From an uncultured Lachnoclostridium sp. (lineage in GTDB: Bacteria > Bacillota > Clostridia > Lachnospirales > Lachnospiraceae), in assembly GCA_958425285.1 (NCBI GenBank), contig CATZVV010000010.1, positions 1 to 18,129 on the forward strand: a DNA stretch of 18,129 nt. The letters run 5' to 3'. Positions 8,641 to 16,756 of this stretch are shown piece by piece (position 1 is the first letter of the stretch; every line of letters starts with the position of its first letter). The notes beneath the pieces are model-generated. The model made no database searches, was not told the DNA's origin, and saw nothing but the letters and a program-made list of their open reading frames with translations. The position numbers were made by a program, and so were the translations under genes.

Positions 8641-9093
8641 ATGGAATTCCTCCCATATGAGCACAAGGTTCACTACTATGAAACAGATCAGATGGGAATT
8701 GCCCATCATTCCAATTATATCCGCTGGTTTGAAGAGGCCAGAGTGGATTTTATGGAGCAGGGTGGATTTAGTTATAAAGAACTTGAAAGCAGGGGAATTA
8801 TCAGTCCTGTTCTTGAGGTAAATGCAAAATATAAGTCAATGTGTTATTTTGGTGATCGGCTTTGTATTTGTACATTTATTAAACAGTATACAGGAACTCG
8901 TCTAACAGTAGGCTACCGCATTATAAAAAAAGAAACAACTGAACTTTGTTGCGAAGGCGAGAGTAAACACTGCTTTTTGAATTCCAATGGAAAACCAATT
9001 CTATTAGAAAGAAAACAACCGGATTTTCATCAGAAGTTTCTGGAATGTTATGAGGTGACGAGAAAGGGAAAGTATGAATACGAAATTGGATAA
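8641..9093 (+). CDS. YbgC/FadM-type hotdog-fold acyl thioesterase
   Basis: The product has 150 residues and a single hotdog domain of the 4HBT (YbgC/FadM) family, which hydrolyses acyl-CoA or acyl-carrier-protein thioesters. The signature is ETDQMGIAHHSNYIRWFEEAR (Asp16 as the probable catalytic residue, HHSNY at 22-26), followed by the usual GD-x-x motif near 71. The ATG at 8641 is preferred over one at 8620 inside the previous gene, because AAAGGGGAAAG (8625-8635) precedes it at a proper distance and the protein then begins in the normal place. It follows the GtrB-like stop by one base and its 3' end overlaps the next gene by 20 bp, so it belongs to the glycan operon. A thioesterase is unexpected among glycosyltransferases. 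It may act on an acyl donor or simply ride along. Confidence 0.9.
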   Translation: MEFLPYEHKVHYYETDQMGIAHHSNYIRWFEEARVDFMEQGGFSYKELESRGIISPVLEVNAKYKSMCYFGDRLCICTFIKQYTGTRLTVGYRIIKKETTELCCEGESKHCFLNSNGKPILLERKQPDFHQKFLECYEVTRKGKYEYEIG

Positions 9094-10261
9094 ATTCATG
9101 TTTCGTGAATTTAAGAAATGTAAAGGAGTTCAAGTTGTTGATTTTTTATTCGTTCTATGTTTGCTAGTGCTTTCATTGATTGTAAGGCTCTGTCTTTTTC
9201 CGATTGAGACGGCAGATCATACAGTATATTTTCAGAAATGGATGGAGCAGGTGCAAGATTTGGGTGGTTTCTCTTCTCTGTCAACACCAATTGGAAATTA
9301 CACAACGCCATATATGATTATGATGTGTGCAGTCTCATATTTACCGATTGAGTTTTTACATAGTGTGAAAATGGTCGATGTTATATTTGATTATGTTGGA
9401 GCAATGGCGGCTTTCTGCATCGTATATCAGATAACAAAAAATCGGAAAAAGTCAATTTTAGCAGCCGTCGGGCTTCTGTTTTTGCCAACGGTTATATTGA
9501 ATGGAGCGGCTTGGTCTCAATGTGATATGATGAATGTTTCATTTATGTTGTTTTCTCTTTTCTTTTTATTAAGAAATAAACCTCGGGCTGCGATGGTGTT
9601 TTTTGGAATTGCTTTTTCCTTTAAATTTCAGACAATATTTTTTCTGCCTGCTCTTATTATGTTCTGGTTGAATAAAGGATATAGATGGAGATATTATTTA
9701 TGGGTTCCTTGTATTTATTTGATAAGTATGGTACCTGCTTTACTTGCCGGACGAAGCTTTCAGTCTCTAATTTTGCTGTATTTTGGGCAGACTCAACAGT
9801 TTAGTGCGCTGACTCTGAATTATCCGAGCATATATACATTGTTTCATGAGAAGTATCAGGTGGAACTGGCTAATGCAGGAATGTTTTTTACCGCTGCAGT
9901 GTTGGGATGTATTCTTTATTGGATTTATAATCAAAGGCGGAATCTTACTGAACGGCAAATTCTTCTTATTACAATTTTAACAGCCTCCGTTATGTTATTC
10001 TTTTTACCTCACATGCATGACCGCTATGGATTGTTTGTGGATGCGGTTGCTTTCTTGTTTGGTATTATATACATGAAAAAGTGGTGGATATCTTTAGGTT
10101 ATGTGATGGTATCCTTATTTGCATATTTACCGTTTTTGTTTAATGTTACAGTAATTCCATTTTCATATGTGACAATTTTCTTTTTAATTCTTATTTTTTT
10201 AACAGCATATGAATTGTATATTGACTTTACTAAAAAAGAGAAAAGAATTTTTTGCCATTGA
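9074..10261 (+). CDS. Multi-spanning GT-C glycosyltransferase (mannosyltransferase-like)
   Basis: The product has 395 residues and about ten hydrophobic segments. It begins with a short basic tail, then a first helix (about 22-42) followed by an outer loop with an acidic residue (Asp48 in ETADHT), as expected for the catalytic loop of GT-C enzymes. WSQCDMM (147-153) and HMHDRYG (313-319) match the W-x-Q-x-D and H-x-x-RY signatures of the GT87/PIG-V-like mannosyltransferase group that uses polyprenyl-phosphate sugars. Start: ATG 9074, with AGAAAGGGAAAG just upstream, inside the thioesterase gene (20-bp overlap). It is the last gene before the terminator at 10286. It probably adds one sugar to a growing surface glycan or glycolipid outside the membrane; acceptor and sugar are not predictable. 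Confidence 0.82.
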   Translation: MNTKLDKFMFREFKKCKGVQVVDFLFVLCLLVLSLIVRLCLFPIETADHTVYFQKWMEQVQDLGGFSSLSTPIGNYTTPYMIMMCAVSYLPIEFLHSVKMVDVIFDYVGAMAAFCIVYQITKNRKKSILAAVGLLFLPTVILNGAAWSQCDMMNVSFMLFSLFFLLRNKPRAAMVFFGIAFSFKFQTIFFLPALIMFWLNKGYRWRYYLWVPCIYLISMVPALLAGRSFQSLILLYFGQTQQFSALTLNYPSIYTLFHEKYQVELANAGMFFTAAVLGCILYWIYNQRRNLTERQILLITILTASVMLFFLPHMHDRYGLFVDAVAFLFGIIYMKKWWISLGYVMVSLFAYLPFLFNVTVIPFSYVTIFFLILIFLTAYELYIDFTKKEKRIFCH

Positions 10262-10285
10262 TATATAAAACTCATTGTATTTTTT

Positions 10286-10338
10286 GAGTATCCTGGAAGA
10301 CACAATGTTCAAAGGTGGATTCCAGATACTCTTTTTTT
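10286..10338 (+). terminator. Rho-independent terminator of the glycan operon
   Basis: GAGTATCCTGGAA (10286-10298) pairs with TTCCAGATACTC (10320-10331) apart from one bulged C, giving a 12-bp stem with a loop of about 21 nt. Seven T residues follow (10332-10338). It lies 24 bp after the GT-C stop codon. Confidence 0.88.
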
Positions 10339-10505
10339 GTGTTTCTTTATAATAAAAAAGTCCTGATTAATTATTAATTGTGGTAAGGAATAACAAAAAT
10401 TTAAAGAAAAAGGTAAAAAAATCCAGTTGTTAATGTGGTAGAGTAGAGTTAAGTCAATTTTTTTATAAAAAGTATAACGTCCATTTTTCTAGTGGAGGTG
10501 CATAA
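10339..10505 (+). other. AT-rich leader between the terminator and the small ORF
   Basis: This stretch is strongly A/T-rich with no convincing coding frame, no tRNA and no riboswitch core that I recognise. A TATAAT occurs at 10348-10353 but has no matching -35. The last 60 bp carry the likely promoter at 10449-10478 and the ribosome binding site GGAGGTG (10494-10500) of the small ORF at 10506. Confidence 0.5.
10449..10478 (+). promoter_or_regulatory. Possible promoter for the small ORF and GH127/146 gene
   Basis: TATAAC (10473-10478) has a weak -35 match, TTAAGT (10449-10454), at 18 bp. The region is AT-rich and lies between a terminator and a strongly translated gene, so a promoter must be near. 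The -35 is poor, so an activator or another sigma factor may be involved. Confidence 0.3.
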
Positions 10506-10616
10506 ATGGACAAAATTACAATTTTTAAGAATAAGCTGATATTTGAAAGAATGGATGAGTTGATAGTAATTGAGGCTTATGGGAGAAATAGAAATTCAGA
10601 AAGGAGATTTTTGTAA
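10506..10616 (+). CDS. 36-residue small ORF coupled to the secreted glycosidase gene
   Basis: ATG at 10506 follows GGAGGTG (10494-10500) by 5 bp, a near-perfect ribosome binding site. The frame runs 36 codons and its TAA shares a base with the ATG of the next gene (TAATG at 10614-10618). The peptide begins MDKITIFKNKLIFERMDE and is rich in charged residues (Lys, Arg, Glu, Asp). It has no signal peptide or membrane helix. Translation of this ORF would feed ribosomes onto the glycosidase gene, which also has its own site (AAAGGAG). It may be a leader peptide with a regulatory role. Its middle part (NKLIFERMDELIVIEAYGRN) loosely recalls the first beta-strands of GH31-type glycosidases, so a decayed gene start is an alternative. 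I do not recognise it as a known family. Confidence 0.5.
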   Translation: MDKITIFKNKLIFERMDELIVIEAYGRNRNSERRFL

Positions 10617-13600
10617 TGAGGAAAAGATTTTATCACTATGTAAAACGGGTTGGGGTGCTATTCCTTGCAGTGGCTGTCGTAGTCACAGCTGTTCCTGTAT
10701 ATGCAGCGGCGGTAGAAAAAGAACAGACTGTAGTTTCTTTCGAAAATATGGTTTCTTCTGCAAATGCAGAGGGAAAGAATATTATGCAAAATGGGGGATT
10801 TGAATTGGGAACGTCCTCCTGGAGCGGAAGAGAGAGTGCAGTGATTACGGCAGTAACGGAGGACAAGGTTAGTGGAAGTAAAAGTTTGAAAGTTACAAGC
10901 AGAAAAAATACGGGTGCCGGTCCTGAACAGGATGTTACAGGACAGATTAAAAATAGTGATGTTTTAACAGTTTCTGCTTCTGTTAAGTATACCACAGGTC
11001 CTGATACCCGAACATACCATGTAACAGCAAATTTTAACGGAACAGCAAAAAATCTGGCAACAGCAACAATTGAAAAAGGAAAATGGTGTACGATTGCCAG
11101 TACATATACAGTACCAAGTGATGTAGATGTTTCCAGTGTCAAAATATTTGTAGAAACATCATGGGTTTCTAGTGCAGATGCTACCAATGATTTGATGGAC
11201 TTTTATGTAGATGATGTAGTTATACGTAATGCCAGTCTCAAAGATGAGAACGCCCTTGTTTACTTTGTAGATTGTGGTGATTATGTTGTAAGTACTACTT
11301 GCAGCGGAGATGATTTTGGAACACATAATAGTGTAACCGATCAGGTATTTAAAGAAGATTCATTAACAGGATATGAGTGGGGAATTGTTGATACGGTTAG
11401 TACCGAGTTGGTTAATGGCTCATCGAATACCGGGGGGGTTGATACGGATCACACGTGGCCATATGAATTTAATGCAGCTAATACGGATACAAGCAGTAAA
11501 ACGGATACAAACAGGTATACAAGAAATCAATATGAAGATAATAATGCAGGTATTCGGTATATTGACTATAAGTTTGAATTAGAAGCAGGAACATACAATG
11601 TGGAAACTTATGTAACGGATCCATGGGGCTGTTCGCAAAGTCCAACATTGCTTTTAGACACGACAGGTAAAAGTTCAGATGCCATTACGTCTGATTTTGA
11701 AGGTGGAAAGGGAACTGTTCTTACACCGGCTGAACCGATTCGGCAAAATGTATCTTTCAGTCAGAATGGTTACTTAACCGTTGGTTTTCGTGGGAAGGGT
11801 GATTTAAATAAGGCAATTAATGTATGCTATATTAAGATTACAGATGCTTCTTTAGAGAATCCGGATAATTATGTAAAAGATGATTTAGCAGATCTTTATT
11901 TTTCAACGTATTGTCTAAGTGATAATTTGACCCTGCCTACACAGGGAAAAAATGGTTCAGTGATTACGTGGAGTTCTTCCAATACAAGTGTAATTACCGC
12001 AGATGGAAAAGTGACGCGTCCGGATGTGGGTCAGGAAGATAAGAAGGTCACCTTAACAGCGACCGTATCATATGGGACTACTGTACAGAGCAAGAAATTT
12101 GATTTTACAGTTTATGCCAAAGGAGGTCTGACGAAAGCAGAACAATTTGCATTAAATGATGTTACTTTGACGGATACGTATTATAAAGCGGCAGAAAGTT
12201 CAGATCTTTCATTTTTAAAGAAATTTGATAATGACCGTCTTCTTTCCAGATTTCGGGAAACAGCAGGCGTGGATCAAAAAGGAGCGAGTCCATACAAAGG
12301 ATGGGAAGATAGCCTGATTGGCGGTCATTGTGTTGGACATTATCTGACAGCATGTGCGCAAGCTGTAAAAGCAACTGGTGATGAAAGTCTGAGGACAAAG
12401 TTAACTGCTTTGATCTCTGGGTTGAGAGAATGTCAGACTAAATTGAACACAGGGTTTGTTTTTGGTGCCAGAATTGACGATGCATCAAATGTAGAAAAGC
12501 AGTTTGATATTGTAGAGGGTAAGGATTCCGGGAATACATGGGTACCATGGTATACGATGCATAAAATTGTACAAGGTCTTGTTGATGTTTATCGCTATAC
12601 GGATAATCAGGAGGCACTGACAGTTGCAAAAGATTTAGGCGAATGGATTTATAATCGTGTTAATCAGTGGGATTCAGGAACACAAGCCAGAATTTCCTAT
12701 ACGGAATACGGCGGAATGAATGATTGTATGTATGAATTGTATAAGATAACCGGGAATACACATTTTCGTGATGCAGCACATAAATTTGACGATCCAGGGT
12801 TATACAAAACAATTTTGAGCGGAAATGGCAATACATTGAACAAGAGACATGCTAATACGACAATACCAAAATTTGTTGGAGCACTCAATCGCTATGTGGC
12901 TTTGACTGAAAGAGGCGAAACTTTAACAGAGGACGACAAGGCATATCTTGGTTATGCAGAAGATTTTTGGAAATTAGTTGTTGAAAAGCACGCATTTATC
13001 ACTGGAAGTGTGAGTGATATGGAGCACTTTAAAGAGGATCATGCACAAGACTCTATCCGTACACAATGTAATTGCGAGAGCTGCTGTGTACACAATATGT
13101 TAAAATTGTCAAAGGAGCTTTTTAAACTAACAGGCGAAAAGAAGTATGCAGACTACTATGAGACGACATTGAGAAATGCAATTATGGGAGCTGTTAATAC
13201 CGAAAATGGTACGACCACCTATTTTACACCGATGGCATCTGGATATTACAAATATTTTTCTCAGGCAGATCCGGCAAACAATATGTTCTGGTGTTGTACC
13301 GGAAGTGGTATGGAAAATTATACAAAGCTGGGGGACAGTATTTACTTCCATACAAATGATGCACTTATTGTAAATCAATATGTTGCTTCAACGGTCACCT
13401 GGTCAGACAAAAATGTAAAATTGACGCAACAGTCGGATGTTACGAAAACAGAGGATGCTGATTTTACAATTGGACTTTTAAATGGAGCATCCAGTGTAAA
13501 TATGAAATTGTATTTAAAAGTGCCGGATTGGGCTGCTGGTACGCCAACTGTTACAGTTAATGGTACAAAGCAGAGTTCTACTATCTCCGGTGGTTACATC

Positions 13601-16600
13601 TGTATTAACAGAACATGGTCAAATGGTGACAAAGTAAAAATTACAAATCCGATGAAGGTTGTAGCATATGGTCTTCCGGATAATCATACGGTGTATGGTT
13701 TTATGTATGGTCCAACTGTACTTGCAGCAAAACTAGGAACTGAAAAATGGAATGAAACAGTATGGGCAGGTGCGAATCTTAGTGCAGCCAAATATAAAGT
13801 GGTAGGTCCTGAAAGTGTGGCGCTTAACGTTTCTTATGGACAAACGACAAAGCAGATTTTGGGAACGGAGACGTTAACAATTGACGATGGTACAAGCATG
13901 GCTGACTATATTTCAAATATTGATCAATATATGGAGAGAGATACCACAAGTTCGACTCTTGCTTTTAAGATAAAAGGAACGGATGCAGACAGCACTTTTT
14001 CTTCTGGATTAACGTTCGTACCATTTAATACTTTGAATGCAGAACGTTATGGAATTTACTGGTATTTCCAAGGCTCCGATGAGGCTTCAGAAGGAAGTAT
14101 TCTGGAAAATAAAGAGGAAGGGCGATTTGCAGCAAGTATTATTGACTCAATTCAGCCGGGATATGGTCAATATGAAAATGACAATATTCATCTTGCTGGT
14201 GTCGGAAGTACTCGTTATGCAAAAGCAGGTGGGTATTTTGAGTATAATATGATTGTGAAAAAAGGTGTAAAAAATAGGCTGTTATGTCAGTTCGCTAAGG
14301 AGGACAACGGAAAGACTATTAAGATTATGGCAGGCGGACAGGTCATTGCTACAGAGACATTAAACTATACTGGAAGTGATACATCTTATAAAAAATATTA
14401 TGAGATTCCAGAGAGCATAGTTTCAGCAGCCAGTTCATTGACTATAGATGGAGAAAAACTGGATGTTATCAAGGTAAGGTTTGAAAGTAATCAATCAGGT
14501 TCAAATAGTGCACGATTAGTTGCTGGTCTGTTTATGACAATTCCATATAGTACAGATGCAAGAATTACAGCTGTTACTTCAACTATTGGAGAAACCAATA
14601 TATTGGGAGAGCAAATCACGGTTACGGTGCCGAAGGGAACAACAACGGTAGGGCTTAACTTTACACTTGCCGATAAGATGGGACTCTTATATATTAATGG
14701 TGAACTGGTTAATGATAGTAAAGAGCAGTCATTTGCCGTTACTAGTGATGCGATACTGCTTAAAGTATATGCGGAGGATCATACGACTAATAAAGAGTAT
14801 ACATTAAAATTTTCATATGGAGAAACATCTGGTGATGTAAGTGGAACAGAGATAATTTCAAATCCTGGTTTTGAAGATGGTACTAATAACTGGGAAGTGC
14901 ATGAATCGGGGAATTTGGGACTTGGTTATACTACGGTTAATTCAGGTGAACGTTCTTTAAAAATTTCAAATAGAACTGCAACGGGCTGCGGTGCTATGCA
15001 GGATATAACGGGCAAATTGCAAAAAGGAAAGACCTATACAGTCAAGGCAGCAGTTCGATTCAATTCATCTGAAAATTCGGATGCCACAGGGGAGACCACA
15101 TTCCATATGAGTATTATATATGGAGATGGTACGATTAAGAATATGGCAACTGTGAAAACAGGAGCAGATAGTTGGGCGTATATAGATGATACATATACGC
15201 TACCGGAAGATGCGGATTTAAGCAGTGTAAAAGTATTTTTGGAAACAGCATATACGAGTGAGCCGAAGGCACAGGATTTGGTAACATTCTTTGTGGATGA
15301 TGTGTCGGTAAAAGCGGGTGGAAGTAGTTCAGAAGTGAATATCAATGAGCAAGTTCAAAATTCAGGTTTTGAGGATGGAACAAGCAAGTGGGAAACTCAT
15401 GATTCGCCTGATTTGAGTGTTGACAATTCCACCGTTAAGTCGGGTTCATGTGCTTTGAAAGTAACAAATCGAACGACAACAGGTTGCGGACCAATGCAGG
15501 ATTTAACAAACAAACTGCAAAATGGAAAAACCTATGCGGTTAAGGCGGCAATCCGGTTCAATTCATCGGAGAATGCAGAAGCTACAGGAGAGACTACCTT
15601 CCATATAAGTATTATATACGGAGATGGAACCATTAAAAACATGGGAACGGTAAAAATAGGTGCAGATAAATGGGGACTCATTGATACCACTTATACTGTG
15701 CCGGAGGACGCAGATTTAAGCAGTGTAAAAGTATTTTTGGAAACAGCGTATACGAGTGAACCAAAGGCACAGGATTTAGTAACATTCTATGTAGATGATA
15801 TATCCATTCAGACAGCAGAAAATGAGGATACGGATTCAGATCAGACAGCAGCGGATGCAGTTTCGGAGTTGATTCGTGCAATTGGTACTGTGACATATGA
15901 TTCTTCTAGTAAGAAGAAGATTGATGATGCAAAAAGTGCATACAATAAACTGACAGATGCTCAGAAGAAGCTGATTAGCAATTATAGCATATTGACTGCG
16001 GCTGAAGCAGAGTATAAGCGTCTAGAAGAGGAGGAAAAAGGAAAAACAGATACCACACCAACACCGTCGCCGACACCAACAGCGAAACCGGGTACTACGG
16101 ATAAACCAAATGAAACAGCGCAGCCAAGTGGAACGGATAAGCCTTCTGTGACAAATTATCCAAGTGTAACGGCTTCACCAAGTGGAACAGTCCAGCCTAC
16201 TCGAGTAGAGTATGCAATGAAGCAGGTAGGGGTGTACCAATATAAGGTGAGTGATGAAGCAAAGAAAATGGTAACAGTAGTAGGAACTTCTAATCGTAAA
16301 CAAAAGAATATTAAAGTTCCGGATACCGTTATTCTTGAAGGTAAGTCTTACCGGGTAACAGCAATTGCCCCTTCTGCATTTAAGTCATGCAAATACGCGG
16401 TTTCTGCTAGTATTGGAAAGAATGTGAAAGTGATTGGAAAGAAAGCATTTGAACGTTGTAGCAAAATAAAAAAGGTAAATATAAAGAGTAAGAAACTTAA
16501 GACAATTGGAACGAAAGCTTTTTACCAGTGTAAAAAATTAAAAAGAATAACACTTAGAAGTAATTCTCTTAAAAAAGTGGGAGCACAGGCATTTAAGAGA

Positions 16601-16705
16601 ATCCATAAAAAGGCAATAATAAAGGTACCTTCGAAGAAGCTGATTGTTTACAAGAAACTTTTGAGAAGTAAGGGCATGCCAAAAAGTGTAAGCTTTAAGA
16701 AATAA
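10616..16705 (+). CDS. Secreted multi-domain GH127/GH146-type beta-L-arabinofuranosidase with BspA-like C-terminus
   Basis: The product has 2029 residues and probably removes beta-L-arabinofuranose from plant glycans or glycoproteins outside the cell. Layout: signal peptide (1-30, VPVYA then AAVEK); CBM4/9-like module (about 50-206); malectin-like beta-sandwich (about 212-412); atrophied Ig-like module (about 418-503); GH127/146 alpha-barrel (about 505-915) and its beta-domain (to 1044); a C-terminal region usual in this family (1045-1310); a cadherin-like module (1312-1405); two CBM4/9-like repeats (1412-1570, 1579-1735); a short helical module (1742-1812); a Thr/Pro/Ser linker (1812-1864); and basic BspA-type leucine-rich repeats (1865-2029). 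Catalytic signatures are EYGGMND (697-703), Glu803 in MEHF, and the expected metal/nucleophile set Glu821, Cys823, Cys893 and Cys894 (CESC and FWCC). There is no LPxTG, so attachment may be through the basic repeats. GH146 seems closer than GH127 by motif, but this is by eye. Confidence 0.88.
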   Translation: MRKRFYHYVKRVGVLFLAVAVVVTAVPVYAAAVEKEQTVVSFENMVSSANAEGKNIMQNGGFELGTSSWSGRESAVITAVTEDKVSGSKSLKVTSRKNTGAGPEQDVTGQIKNSDVLTVSASVKYTTGPDTRTYHVTANFNGTAKNLATATIEKGKWCTIASTYTVPSDVDVSSVKIFVETSWVSSADATNDLMDFYVDDVVIRNASLKDENALVYFVDCGDYVVSTTCSGDDFGTHNSVTDQVFKEDSLTGYEWGIVDTVSTELVNGSSNTGGVDTDHTWPYEFNAANTDTSSKTDTNRYTRNQYEDNNAGIRYIDYKFELEAGTYNVETYVTDPWGCSQSPTLLLDTTGKSSDAITSDFEGGKGTVLTPAEPIRQNVSFSQNGYLTVGFRGKGDLNKAINVCYIKITDASLENPDNYVKDDLADLYFSTYCLSDNLTLPTQGKNGSVITWSSSNTSVITADGKVTRPDVGQEDKKVTLTATVSYGTTVQSKKFDFTVYAKGGLTKAEQFALNDVTLTDTYYKAAESSDLSFLKKFDNDRLLSRFRETAGVDQKGASPYKGWEDSLIGGHCVGHYLTACAQAVKATGDESLRTKLTALISGLRECQTKLNTGFVFGARIDDASNVEKQFDIVEGKDSGNTWVPWYTMHKIVQGLVDVYRYTDNQEALTVAKDLGEWIYNRVNQWDSGTQARISYTEYGGMNDCMYELYKITGNTHFRDAAHKFDDPGLYKTILSGNGNTLNKRHANTTIPKFVGALNRYVALTERGETLTEDDKAYLGYAEDFWKLVVEKHAFITGSVSDMEHFKEDHAQDSIRTQCNCESCCVHNMLKLSKELFKLTGEKKYADYYETTLRNAIMGAVNTENGTTTYFTPMASGYYKYFSQADPANNMFWCCTGSGMENYTKLGDSIYFHTNDALIVNQYVASTVTWSDKNVKLTQQSDVTKTEDADFTIGLLNGASSVNMKLYLKVPDWAAGTPTVTVNGTKQSSTISGGYICINRTWSNGDKVKITNPMKVVAYGLPDNHTVYGFMYGPTVLAAKLGTEKWNETVWAGANLSAAKYKVVGPESVALNVSYGQTTKQILGTETLTIDDGTSMADYISNIDQYMERDTTSSTLAFKIKGTDADSTFSSGLTFVPFNTLNAERYGIYWYFQGSDEASEGSILENKEEGRFAASIIDSIQPGYGQYENDNIHLAGVGSTRYAKAGGYFEYNMIVKKGVKNRLLCQFAKEDNGKTIKIMAGGQVIATETLNYTGSDTSYKKYYEIPESIVSAASSLTIDGEKLDVIKVRFESNQSGSNSARLVAGLFMTIPYSTDARITAVTSTIGETNILGEQITVTVPKGTTTVGLNFTLADKMGLLYINGELVNDSKEQSFAVTSDAILLKVYAEDHTTNKEYTLKFSYGETSGDVSGTEIISNPGFEDGTNNWEVHESGNLGLGYTTVNSGERSLKISNRTATGCGAMQDITGKLQKGKTYTVKAAVRFNSSENSDATGETTFHMSIIYGDGTIKNMATVKTGADSWAYIDDTYTLPEDADLSSVKVFLETAYTSEPKAQDLVTFFVDDVSVKAGGSSSEVNINEQVQNSGFEDGTSKWETHDSPDLSVDNSTVKSGSCALKVTNRTTTGCGPMQDLTNKLQNGKTYAVKAAIRFNSSENAEATGETTFHISIIYGDGTIKNMGTVKIGADKWGLIDTTYTVPEDADLSSVKVFLETAYTSEPKAQDLVTFYVDDISIQTAENEDTDSDQTAADAVSELIRAIGTVTYDSSSKKKIDDAKSAYNKLTDAQKKLISNYSILTAAEAEYKRLEEEEKGKTDTTPTPSPTPTAKPGTTDKPNETAQPSGTDKPSVTNYPSVTASPSGTVQPTRVEYAMKQVGVYQYKVSDEAKKMVTVVGTSNRKQKNIKVPDTVILEGKSYRVTAIAPSAFKSCKYAVSASIGKNVKVIGKKAFERCSKIKKVNIKSKKLKTIGTKAFYQCKKLKRITLRSNSLKKVGAQAFKRIHKKAIIKVPSKKLIVYKKLLRSKGMPKSVSFKK
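14861..15820 (+). repeat. Tandem in-frame duplication of a CBM4/9-like module
   Basis: Two copies, about 14861-15322 and 15359-15820, lie exactly 498 bp (166 codons) apart with no net insertion or deletion. The 3' halves are nearly identical, with 35 bp the same from 15215 and 15713, and most other differences are at third codon positions. The beginnings (NPGFEDGT, NSGFEDGT) and the ends of the module also match. A third, more divergent copy sits near the N-terminus of the same protein. The pattern points to a fairly recent duplication inside the gene under purifying selection. Confidence 0.9.
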
Positions 16706-16711
16706 ATATAC

Positions 16712-16756
16712 AAAAAGAGGGATCGCAACACCTTGATGTGAGGCATCCCTCTTTTT
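16712..16756. terminator. Bidirectional terminator between convergent genes
   Basis: AAAAAGAGGGAT (16712-16723) pairs with ATCCCTCTTTTT (16745-16756), extended by a GC pair across one bulged C. On the plus strand the stem ends in TTTTT followed by ATTTTTTT. On the minus strand it ends in TTTTTG. It closes the glycosidase gene and the minus-strand GT2-GtrA gene, whose stop codon overlaps the stem edge. Confidence 0.9.

Noticed and set aside
10339..10505. A riboswitch (for example c-di-GMP type) in the glycosidase leader
   Set aside because: The stretch is short and A/T-rich with no recognisable conserved core or stable multi-helix fold.
10636..11187. A 183-codon open frame on the minus strand opposite the start of the glycosidase gene
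   Set aside because: It lies wholly opposite a well-supported signal peptide and CBM module, has no ribosome binding site, and its protein shows no domain pattern. It is a by-product of codon bias on the other strand.
15839..16705. Sortase-type cell-wall anchor at the glycosidase C-terminus
   Set aside because: There is no LPxTG-like motif, no hydrophobic segment and the protein ends in basic leucine-rich repeats.
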